Assembly (NCBI GenBank): GCA_903813345.2
Contig: CAIIXF020000003.1
Coordinates: forward strand, 31,683,151-31,747,150
Reading direction: 5' to 3'
Source: Owenia fusiformis
Taxonomy: Eukaryota; Annelida; Polychaeta; Sabellida; Oweniidae
Length of the DNA stretch: 64,000 bases
Positions 12,301 through 20,100 of this stretch are shown piece after piece. The notes below the pieces were generated by a model that saw nothing but the letters and a program-made list of their open reading frames with translations, searched no databases and was not told the DNA's origin. The position numbers were made by a program, and so were the translations under genes. The first letter of the stretch is position 1. Every line of letters begins with the position of its first letter.

Positions 12301-15300
12301 GTGGATGACCATTCCTTATTAAGATTATGATTACTCTGGAAAATTACAAATGCATCAATCATCAATGCTCCATTGGGACATAAGTTATTAACTTACTTCT
12401 GCAACAACTCTCAGTTTTGCACCTTAAAATGTATATCTTCACAACTCTTGGAGGTTGCTGTCAGACCCTTATTTGATAGTTTCATATATCACTCATGGTG
12501 TACATGTGCAAATATTATATAAGCCTACAATACAGTCATACCTTCTTCGAGATTTCCCTCGTTTATTCTTCACAGTTATGGTATCATTTGATCTTGACCG
12601 TCTTTCCCTTGATATGCACACAGTCTCGTCCTTAAGTGTCCCTCTACCACGCCTGTAATCCGAATCAGCTTCTTTTGATCGTAAATTTATTTTTGAGTCT
12701 TCAGGTCTAGTGACTTCAGGATGAGCTTTCTCCCCTTTAGAATCACTCTTTTCTTCTCCAGATTGCGCCGTCCTTTGAACGTAAGACAAGAACTCTGACT
12801 GGAACTCTGTGAATAGGATAAGTTTATTAGTATATTTAAAGCTTAAGCCATTAGGTCGATCAGCACAATGAAAACAATTGATGGATTTTATCTTGTAGTG
12901 ACGTCACAAGGCCACATTCTGTATAGCTTTTTGATTTTGAGAGATTATCTTCTGCATTTCATACTTTATTGATTTATTTTTCATGAAAGTATGATGTTTG
13001 ACCAGATCAACATTCATTCTAAGCACAGGCCGAGTCTTAGTTCTTAATGATATGATTGAGATAGCAGTTAAGCGCCCCCAAATTATGAAAAAATCGATTT
13101 TGTCAATACTTCACCCATGATCTAGTAGAATTGACATACCTAGTAAAAATCAGACATACTAAATACCAGCGAAGGACATGAGTAAAAGACTTAAAGTAGT
13201 GGCGTAATTTGCCTTCTACAAATAGTATTTGCCTTTCACTAAAAAGATGGATTGGGGCTCTCTTATAGAATAGGCATCAAGAAGGGAATGGATAGAATTA
13301 GAGATGATGATGACTCATTTTAAAGAGTAGGTACTAAGAATGGGTAAAGCTGGGCATTCAGAGGATTTCAGAAACAGGTTGAATCACCATAACATGAAGT
13401 TTAGAGTAAATACCAAGATTCATATGAATATGTGGTGCGAAGCACCATGACATGCAAAGTTGATGGTAAAGACACGATCTTATGAATAGGTGGTGCGGAG
13501 CGTCATAACTGAGTACTTTGTATGAATTTGGGCAATAACAGGGTATGTTCATCAAAACATATTGAATTTCCTTTCTGATTGCATATATTCAGCTTTTGTA
13601 CAAAACAGAATAAGTATGAGCGACTCCTGATGCCACAAACTAGAAGTTAAGAACATCTTTCAAGGTAACCTAAAATAAAAAATAAAGATTTCAGCTCAAA
13701 ATTGACACATGTTCGCCGTTTCGTCTCTCCATCATGTCTAATATTATTTTCATATGATGTACACAAATAAGATGAAATACATAATGACAGTATCCATAAA
13801 CAAACTAGATGATGGCAACTCCGCGGAGTAGCAAATCCCAACGAACAAAATATCAATTACCGAATTTCAATCAATTATACTCATTACTTTGGTTAAAATT
13901 GAAAAATTTAGATTTTAGAATTGCAAATTCCTGCAAAGCAGCCATTTTGAATTTTCTGAGGTACAAATCTGAAAAATAATACCATAATTGTGATCTACTC
14001 CAAAATTCCTTCAATTTGAGTATTATATAGCCATACGTTGAAGGGATCGAAAAATTATTGCGAAATCGTACATTAGACGGCCATTTGAATTTTACGAGGC
14101 TCGAATCAGAAAAAAGATACAATATTTGCAATCTACTCTTAATTGCCTTTGATTTGAGTATAATAAAGCTATACTTCAGAAAGATCTAAAAATTAGCGAA
14201 AATTTCTGTTTTCCTGACTACACGGCCCCTGGGGGTCAGGATGAAAAACACTGAATATATGTGGAATAGATAGATGTTGCGAATATACTACCAAAATTTC
14301 AAACAATAATATTAATTACTTTGGTTTAGAATGAAAAATTTATGATTTTTGCGAAAAAGTCCGGCCATTTTTAAAGCGGCGACCATCTTGAAAAAATCCA
14401 TTTTGAATTTTCTGAGGTACAAATCTGAAAAATAATACCATAATAACGCAGATGCGAGTAGGTAGTTACCAGTTTCGCCACCAGGTGGCTCGTTCGGGTC
14501 AGATAACATGGCGGGTATAGTAGAAAGTTCCCTTTAACTTAAATTACATCTGTTTTAGTGATTCAATTTTCATATAACCCTTATGTATCTAATAGTTATG
14601 CAAATTAAAATATGTCCAGTAAAAGAAAATGTTATCTGTCCAATACAAGAAAAGATATTTCACTTTTTGTGATTTTGTAACATGGGGTCTATGAGGAATC
14701 AACCCGAGCTCAAAAAAATTAAATTTTCAAAGTTGATAAAAAATTTCGAAACCGTTTTTCTAGATGTACTTTTACATGTAGATTTCAAATATGACATCAC
14801 TTTGACTGAATTTTGAATATTTAATGGCGTAAATCAAGATTATTTCTATTCGCATCTAGTCTATTGTGATCTACTCCAAAATTCCTTCAATTTGAGTATT
14901 ATATACACAGGCTGGTATCGAAAGATTTGTCCGCTGTGACGGAGCATGCTATTTTTCATAAAAACACTAAGAATGCTTCACGATTTATTTTTTAACTCAT
15001 ATGTTTCGTTATATCAAAGATAATTACTTACTCCATGCAATGGATATATCATTTGCGTGTAACCTTCACTTCTGTTTGAAGTCCAATAACGCTAGGAGTA
15101 AAATCTATTGAAAACGGCGACAGAGTATCAAACTCTAAAATGTACCATTTCTTTTTTTACTTTTTAATGGCATGATATAGTGACACGATAATATAAACAT
15201 ATGTTTTGAGCATAACTCTGAATGTATTAATGAGATATTAATGCATTGGGTCTTTTAAATTTTTTTATAAAAAATAATATTAATATTTTTTGTCCGCTGT

Positions 15301-16622
15301 GACGGAGCATTTTCACAGTTCAAATTTGCAACTGCTCCGTCAAAGCGGACAAAAAAATTAAACATTATCTTTTATAAAATAATTAAAAAGACCAAATACA
15401 TCAACATCTCATTTATACCTTCATAGTTATTCTGAAACATGATGTGTAAATATTATCGTGTCACTATATCGTGCCATTAGAAAGTTAAACAAGAAATGGT
15501 ACATTTTGAAGTATGATACTCCGGCGCCATTTTCAATAGCTTTTCTTCCCAGCGTAATTGGACTTCAAACATAAGTGAAAGTTACCCGCAAATGATATAT
15601 CCATTGCATGGAGTAAGTCATTTTGTATGGTATAACGAAACATATGAGTTAAAAAATAAATCGTGAAGTACTCTTAGTGTTTTTTATGAAAAATAGCATG
15701 CTCCGTCACAGCGGACAAATATTTCGATACCAGCCTGTGATATAGCCATACTTTGAAGGGATCGAAAAATTATTGCGAAATCGTACATTAGACGGCCATT
15801 TTGAATTTTACGAGGCTCGAATCAGAAAACAGATACAATATTTGCAATCTACTCTTAATTGCCTTTCATTTGAGTATAATAAAGCTATACTTCAGAAAGA
15901 TCTAAAAATTAGCGAAAATTTCTGTTTTCCTGACCCCCCATACACGATGAAAAACATGGAATATATGTGAAATAGATAGATGTTGCGAATATACTACCAA
16001 AATTTCAAACAATAATATTAATTACTTTGGTTTAGAATGAAAAACTTATGATTTTTGCGAAAAAGTCCCGTCATTTTTAAAGCGGCGGCCATCTTGAAAA
16101 AATTTTTTTTGCGTAAAACTATTCATCAATATACATCTTTCCACCAAATATGAAGAAAATCCGTCAACTAATATTTGAGTTATCTTCCGGACGGACGGAC
16201 TGACGGACTAACGGACGGAGGGCTTCACTATATCCCTACCGAACTTCGTTCGTTGGGATAAAAACACAATTCTTATTGCAAATGGTCAATTGATGACAAT
16301 TCTAGTCTAATCCAAGAAAACAAATCGAAATAAAATGACTGATGCTTATGCTTGCATGATATCTAGATCTAACTGATCAACTAAGATGATTTGAACGTGA
16401 AATGTACTTCTCATACTGAAGCATTTTAAAATGACGGAACTTTTAGGGTTTACCAAATTTTAACGTTCTTTAGCATAAACCGAAAGTGAAAATGAATCGA
16501 ATCTCAGAAAACAACAAAGACGAATTTCCTTTAGAAATTGAACTCGTATTTTTAGATATATCACAGCATCTACGATGAGTTATATCAGTCTAAATTTATA
16601 CTTTATACATACCTCGACTCAT
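132..16622 (-). CDS. JARID2: JARID2 (Jumonji, JmjN/ARID PRC2 cofactor), 5' 13 exons
   Basis: Minus-strand spliced gene. Exons in transcript order: 16622-16613, 12806-12542, 9143-9035, 8554-8151, 6955-6738, 6097-5910, 5421-5233, 4174-3309, 3088-2865, 2161-2012, 1525-1400, 1010-849, 343-132. All junctions are GT/AG and phases agree throughout, apart from one 1-nt frameshift in exon 8. Predicted order of parts: UIM near residues 136-152, a PRC2-binding segment near 263-336, a long Lys/Ser-rich linker, JmjN near 783-824, ARID near 847-938, and the beginning of JmjC. Known for the family: a nuclear, catalytically inactive Jumonji protein that recruits and tunes PRC2 (H3K27 methylation). The JmjC core and zinc finger lie left of position 1. 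Identification rests on exon-by-exon similarity to animal JARID2; exon 1 is the least certain. Confidence 0.93.
537..800 (+). mobile_element. Family C short element, copy 1
   Basis: Starts aaggcattaacatg...aatgtcaccacct and ends ataacaatatgtcaccactttt. The GTCACCAC/GTGGTGAC ends are an inverted pair in better copies. The middle carries one unit of the GGTCA-rich repeat that is tandem in copy 5. Lies in the JARID2 intron between exons 12 and 13. Confidence 0.55.
849..1010 (-). CDS. JARID2: JARID2 exon 12, ARID C-terminal helices
   Basis: Acceptor tatttcag, donor gtaaaa; 54 codons, phase 0. Reads [20 protein letters not shown] and on to a charged helix ending DEEDECCLK. The long insert that vertebrate JARID2 has between ARID and the next segment is absent, so the protein passes straight on to exon 13. 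Confidence 0.95.
1400..1525 (-). CDS. JARID2: JARID2 exon 11, ARID core
   Basis: Acceptor ttgtttag, donor gtaaga; 42 codons, phase 0. Contains [15 protein letters not shown], then HGGLQNV and [13 protein letters not shown]: the ARID helix-turn-helix core that contacts DNA. Confidence 0.95.
2012..2161 (-). CDS. JARID2: JARID2 exon 10, JmjN-ARID junction and ARID start
   Basis: Acceptor ttttag, donor gtaagt; 50 codons, phase 0 at both ends. Begins [12 protein letters not shown] and runs into the ARID with [11 protein letters not shown] and an IRKHLESQG helix. Nearly collinear with vertebrate JARID2. Confidence 0.95.
2865..3088 (-). CDS. JARID2: JARID2 exon 9, JmjN domain
   Basis: Acceptor catcag, donor gtatgt. 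The second half is a JmjN domain: [19 protein letters not shown], then YGMCKIVPP. In JARID family proteins JmjN packs against JmjC. The first part is a Pro-rich linker. The split Gly codon joins exon 8 only in the frame-corrected reading. Confidence 0.93.
3309..4174 (-). CDS. JARID2: JARID2 exon 8, Lys-rich linker with apparent frameshift
   Basis: The largest exon: acceptor ttttttcag, donor gtaaaa. It encodes a very basic linker with SP/KSP motifs and coiled-coil-like Lys/Leu stretches. The frame opening the exon stops (TGA) near 3542, while the downstream frame, which is the one in phase with exon 9, is open from about 3576. Losing one base from the A7 run (T7 at 3568-3574 on the plus strand) joins the two and makes the exon length fit the phase of both neighbours. 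A homopolymer assembly error or a natural indel is more likely than an intron, because no short GT/AG intron fits. Confidence 0.85.
5233..5421 (-). CDS. JARID2: JARID2 exon 7
   Basis: Acceptor ttttgtag, donor gttctt (a weak, non-consensus GT donor). 63 codons, phase 0 at both ends, so it could be skipped without breaking the frame. Ser/Thr/Pro-rich with two or three cysteines. No domain recognised. Boundaries are supported by phase agreement with exons 6 and 8. Confidence 0.7.
5608..5739 (+). mobile_element. Family C short element, copy 2
   Basis: A 130-bp copy with both ends clear: caaggcattaacatgc, then aaaatgtcaccacct, and at the right end cttttggtggtgacata. Subterminal GTCACCAC and GTGGTGAC are inverted repeats. 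A non-autonomous element with no ORF. Confidence 0.6.
5910..6097 (-). CDS. JARID2: JARID2 exon 6
   Basis: Acceptor cttctag, donor gtacgt. The split glycine G|GT continues directly from the LRG of exon 5. Encodes about residues 336-398: a short hydrophobic stretch (LDFTDMIF) followed by a basic Ser/Pro region ([15 protein letters not shown]). No domain recognised. Confidence 0.8.
6560..6725 (-). repeat. GGTCA-rich repeat unit, inverted copy
   Basis: Reverse-orientation copy of the unit tandemly repeated at 45.3-46.2 kb (plus-strand TTGACC, ACATCTACAAGTTCT, TTTGACCTT). It lies just outside the exon 5 donor of JARID2 and contains a perfect DR1 of TGACCT at 6682-6694. Confidence 0.55.
6738..6955 (-). 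CDS. JARID2: JARID2 exon 5, PRC2-binding segment
   Basis: Acceptor tttcag, donor gtttgt. Two blocks match vertebrate JARID2 closely. HAQRKFAQ (Lys272 here) is the counterpart of Lys116, which PRC2 methylates and EED then binds. [10 protein letters not shown] (about 327-336) is the start of the SUZ12-binding region. Between them is a Thr/Pro-rich tract with three repeats of an R-S/N-L-TP type. This exon gives some of the strongest evidence for the gene assignment. Confidence 0.92.
7080..7745. repeat. 24-bp intronic minisatellite
   Basis: About 27 diverged copies of a unit like gggggcaagcatttattcaa plus gaga, in the JARID2 intron between exons 5 and 4. Purine-rich on the plus strand. Variants with gcaggaaagtggg and tcttgaaag interleave, suggesting higher-order units. 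Confidence 0.85.
8151..8554 (-). CDS. JARID2: JARID2 exon 4, ubiquitin-interaction motif
   Basis: Acceptor ttttcag, donor gtatgt, 134 codons plus a split AA|A lysine. Begins with a [18 protein letters not shown] at about residues 138-152, with the acidic run, Leu142, Ala145, Ser149 and Glu152 in consensus positions. In vertebrates the JARID2 UIM reads H2AK119ub1 (established for the family). The rest is Ser/Pro-rich, with several SP sites, and looks disordered. Confidence 0.85.
9035..9143 (-). CDS. JARID2: JARID2 exon 3, with acceptor inside a tandem array
   Basis: Acceptor ttttcag before 9143, donor gtaagt after 9035; 36 codons ending in [11 protein letters not shown], which resembles the RPKR segment near the N-terminus of vertebrate JARID2. 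The first 55 nt of the exon plus its acceptor are the source of a 16-copy tandem array lying immediately upstream in the intron. This copy is the only one continuous with the rest of the exon. Confidence 0.8.
9063..10366 (-). repeat. 16-copy 80/82-bp array grown from JARID2 exon 3 acceptor
   Basis: Units at about 9101, 9181, 9261, 9343, 9423, 9503, 9583, 9663, 9743, 9825, 9907, 9989, 10071, 10151, 10231 and 10311 (position of the GCTTTCC block). On the minus strand each unit is acceptor ttttcag, 55 nt of exon 3 (GCAAGTCCTGTTATGTC and on), then gtaaatacatgtataatg. The unit therefore also has a weak GT donor. Variation is low, so expansion was recent. Sixteen copies counted. Confidence 0.93.
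10444..11762 (+). mobile_element. Element A, copy 1 (TIR ATCCCATCGAAC, internal satellite, GGAC tract)
   Basis: Left ATCCCATCGAAC at 10476-10487 and its perfect inverted repeat at 11749-11760. The interior holds 5-6 units of about 110 bp with AAAATGGCGGCCATTTTTC and TATGAACAAAATCGCTCCAC. A (GGAC)n run at about 11677-11720 sits just inside the right end. Shares ends and interior with 44096-45252. Noncoding, in JARID2 intron 2. Confidence 0.75.
11940..12320. repeat. Degenerate direct repeats in JARID2 intron 2
   Basis: Two to three decayed units share GTGGATGACCATTCCTTAA and GGACTGCTTGCTCAT. Unit length is irregular (about 150-250 bp). Origin unknown. Confidence 0.5.
12542..12806 (-). CDS. JARID2: JARID2 exon 2, charged N-terminal region
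   Basis: Acceptor cacag before 12806, donor gtatga after 12542. Encodes about residues 4-91, rich in Lys, Arg, Ser and Glu and ending KNKRGKSRR, a basic cluster that could serve as a nuclear localisation signal (inference). The last codon is split AG|T with exon 3. Confidence 0.75.
14444..14861. mobile_element. Putative 0.42-kb MITE nested in element B1
   Basis: Interrupts a segment present uninterrupted at about 13980. Ends carry the inverted pair AGATGCGAGTAG and CTATTCGCATCT, with TA at the borders. Contains CCACCAGGTGGC at 14478-14489. No coding capacity. Confidence 0.55.
14906..15739. mobile_element. 834-bp foldback palindrome with 5-bp TSD
   Basis: Nearly the whole element is one long inverted repeat: CACAGGCTGGTATCGAAA at the left mirrors TTCGATACCAGCCTGTG at the right. 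TTTGTCCGCTGTGACGGAGC occurs at the outer and inner end of each arm, so four times. Flanked by ATATA (14901-14905 and 15740-15744), which is single in the empty site of related copies. No ORF. Confidence 0.85.
16613..16622 (-). CDS. JARID2: JARID2 exon 1, start codon
   Basis: ATG at 16622-16620 followed by AGT CGA G and the donor gtatgt. The split codon G|AG joins exactly in phase to the exon at 12806, giving M-S-R-E-F-Q. An in-frame TAA lies 36 nt upstream of the ATG, which supports this start. Only ten coding bases are in this exon. The 5' UTR continues toward 16.7 kb and its TSS cannot be seen. Confidence 0.65.
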
Positions 16623-17040
16623 GGGAATTGTGTTTATCGTGCTTTTTGTTCTATTTTAGCAGAGGATGAGTGTTATTTTGAGAGTCCAAACAAAAACAAA
16701 TGCACGTGAAAAATGGAAGTTCAATTTGTGAACATTTGGCGAACAACACAAATACTTCTTGTCTAAAAAACATTTCATTGTTCATGAATAGTATCATTAT
16801 GATTCATAAATGTTATTTTACAGCTAGGTTGCTAGTCTACTAGTCAAAATTGTCTATTTATATTGAAAAATAAATTACGTCGCCAGAAATTGACTCTATT
16901 ATCACCCACCATAAAAGCCACGTCAGTTTTTTTAGTTTCAAAATTTTGCACAATCATTGGATTTATACGTATTACAGCAGTTCTATAGCTACAACAACAG
17001 TAAATCTTATATACGGTAGTTCCATTCTACCCTAAGAACA
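16623..17040. promoter_or_regulatory. Shared head-to-head JARID2/DERL1 promoter region
   Basis: About 420 bp separates the two ATGs, so both 5' UTRs and core promoters must fit here unless distant 5' exons exist. Contains an E-box CACGTG (about 16703), a UPRE core (16918-16925) and an inverted CCAAT (ATTGG 16956-16960). No clear TATA box for either gene. A bidirectional promoter is inference from gene geometry. Confidence 0.6.
16918..16925 (-). promoter_or_regulatory. UPRE core (TGACGTGG) near DERL1
   Basis: CCACGTCA on the plus strand, which is TGACGTGG on the minus strand: the exact XBP1/ATF6 unfolded-protein-response element core, about 115 bp upstream of the DERL1 ATG. Derlins are IRE1-XBP1 targets in several animals. 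A single 8-mer can occur by chance. Confidence 0.45.
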
Positions 17041-17199
17041 ATGGCACAGAGTGATATAGGCGATTGGTACCGTGGTATACCACAAATAACTCGGTACTGG
17101 TTCACTGCTTCTGTTGTTTTTCCTCTGGCTGGAAAAATTGGACTTTTTGCTCCATTGACTATGATACTGAAATATGAGTGGGTCGTTCATCATTTCCAG
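17041..17199 (+). CDS. DERL1: DERL1 exon 1
   Basis: 53 codons from ATG, donor gtagag. Cytosolic N-terminus and first membrane segment (WFTASVVFPLAGKIGLFAP). Followed by a 10.3-kb intron, the second longest in the window and the main site of transposon insertions in this gene. Confidence 0.95.
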
Positions 17200-20100
17200 G
17201 TAGAGTATTAATTGTTTTTACAGTCTGCTAAGGTCCAGGCTCAGAAACAACAATTCATCTGGGTCATCCCACAGTCAGCACTACAGTGAGTAGTTCAACG
17301 TCGTTAAACTCAATAACGCGTTATTAATTATTAAGAATTTTCTTGGGGCCATTATTGAGTTTAACCTCTTTACTATTCTTTCCATTGATGCAAGTTTTGG
17401 ATCCACCGAAACCATTTTTCCGCGATAACATGCAACTGATACTTGACAACAATATAAAAACACATAACATCAAGCGATTCAACACAATATTATTGTATTA
17501 AATGGTCATTTATACAAGTAAAATGAGGTTAAACTTACCAATCTCTAAAATGACATTTCCGCATGTCCGGCATTGTGTCTGTTCGTCCCGGGTTAAAATT
17601 TAAACTATTGAAACGAAATTGTTGTCAAATAGATTGATAATTATCACGCGATTACTCGGGATAAAATAACCATTTTTGAGGATAGCAGGTATCTTTGATT
17701 GATTTATATAGCGCTTGTATACACACAAAATCGTTATTAATTGCAAACCTACTGTTCGTTGATGCAGTGTTGCAATGACGGTTAATTCCTGATACGATTT
17801 GCAATTTCGATGTTACCGGAGCTGACCGATATTTTCGTAAAATTCCAAACCTGTCTCCAATATTTTCGTAATTATGCATCAATATGGTCTAAGGGGGGTA
17901 CGGGATGGTGTGTATGTATTTATAAGGTATGTATGCATGCTTGAATCACATTCTTTATGTAATATTACCATGTTTTCGGAGTTTAATTAGTTCCGCATGT
18001 CGAAACCTGCTGAACGATTAAATGATCGCATCAAGGGCAAAATCATCATGGAAGTTAGACCTAGCCGGGCCATAAGACATGTCAGATAAGAAACGAGGCC
18101 CAGGCTAGGTCTAATGTTGTTGGACTATACAGTGAGGGGCATAAAGAATTACAAAACCTATGGAAATTACATGTTGTCGCATATGTAATAAATTCTTACC
18201 TCAGTGTATTCAGTGCTCTATTTTCTCCGTCATAGTAAGTCCAGATATAGTGGAATTTGTGTCCATAATGACAAATAAGAACTTAAAAATTTGATGTGGA
18301 ATTCACATGTTAATGCCGACTCTTCAAATGTTGAGGTGATTTTGGAGCCAGATTACGCCGCAATGTGGGTTGGCTCCCAGAATGCAACATGACACGTGTC
18401 AGCTTTCAAAATGCCATTCCGCCGTTTTGAAATACGTCACGAATAAATAAGGTTACTTGATGTTGCATTCTGGGAGTCAATCCTCCTTGGATCACAAACA
18501 TGGCGATTCATGAAAACATTAGTCCGATTTGGTAGGGATTTATCCATCATTTGCAGGTATGAGGCTTTGGATTCATTTATTGTGCTATTTAAAGTGGATG
18601 GGAATTATTTTTCTACCACTTGGGAGAGTTTGAGAGATGAAACTTAGAATTTAGCTCATTGTGACAACTTTTGAGGGTTGAGATTTATTTTTGTCCCCCA
18701 CTTTATCAATGGTATATTCTAAAAGTGAATAGATCTCTAATAAATAGAGGAAAGTCCACAAGGCATTTGTGACAATATTTTCCGGAAGTGTTATATTTCC
18801 ATTTATCGTTCAAACTGTGACATTTATGCTAATAATTCGACATGTATATGATTCTTACATATCCAATACGATAAAAAACGTTACTACAGTTGGGGACAAA
18901 AATAAATGACAGGTCGATTTTCGATCACCATTTCCAAATTATGGTGGTCTGAAAGCCCATAATTTCCAATATTGTCTAGATACATATCCCTTAAAATTTG
19001 TATATTTTACATTTTGTATAATCTCATCCACTGATTTATGGCCTCTTGTAAATTCTCTTATTTTTAACATGGGAAATCCTCACTTCAACAAATCCACCTG
19101 TCATTTATTTATGTCCCCAACTGTAACATACCAAATGAAAGGTGATTTCCTGGTAAAACTTGCAAAAGTTGGTCCAAATTCACACTCGAACCGTCCACTT
19201 CCTCCAATGGCGCATGCACAGCCCGATGTAAAAAATTAAACCTATCTGATTGGTTGTTGTTGTAAACAGTGTGAGTTTTAAAAATGGAGGTGTCACTACG
19301 GTAAATCATTGAAAAATATTGAAAAAATCACAAAATTCAAGTTCTGGGCTACATATCGCCATTTTCGAATGAACTGGCCCATACAATGACTATCCATAAC
19401 CTTCATCTTTACACTATATTTAACATAGGGTTTGCGACTCGATTTTTAAATATCACTACGCCAACATAGGGACTCATTTTTAGGTAAAATCCCTGCTTCA
19501 CCGATGAAAATTAACGAAAAAAAGTAGTTCCAGTTTATGGGACTATATTCTTGCGATTTTATTCTAAAAATGGCACATTTAGAAAGTACTTGGCCTCAGC
19601 TTTACATACATACCTCAAATGGCCACAATGCATAATACTTAAACCTACTATACACAGTGACACCATTGAAGTTGGCATGGCTTCGTTTTTAAAGTATTAA
19701 AAACCCGGAAGTGGTATTTACCGTAATAACACCTTAATATCCAAAAATGGCAAAATTTTACTATCATAATTTTTGCTCATTCAGCATTTTTTCAAACAAT
19801 TGAGTTATTTCAGGCTCAAAACAGCTGCATTTCAAACTTTTAACACGTTTTCTACAAAATCTAGCCATATTTGGGGAAATAGGTGAAGGCTGAGTCTCTA
19901 AAAACCGGCCAAAATGACCTAAAATTGGGCCATCAACTTCAGGGATCTCATTCAAAAATTTTGGAAGCAAATTCCCCGAGATTATTTCATTTTGTAAATC
20001 ATTATAGCAATGCATTTCAAGTATTACACAGAATGTACTGAAATGTAGGTTACTAAATGCAAATATTTTGAGTCAAATGTGGTCCCCATGTGCAAAATTG

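Larger units (their letters stand above)
13800..16261 (+). mobile_element. Element B, copy 1, rearranged, with two nested insertions
   Basis: Ends aacaaactaga...ATCCCAACGAAC and GTTCGTTGGGAT, with a GGAC/GACT tract near 16189-16220 just inside the right end. Compared with the 0.8-kb copy at 41617, the interior is partly duplicated (the 'ctccaaaattccttcaattt' block appears three times, at about 14000, 14875 and 41820). It is also interrupted by a 0.42-kb MITE and a 0.83-kb foldback. Lies in JARID2 intron 1. Confidence 0.7.
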
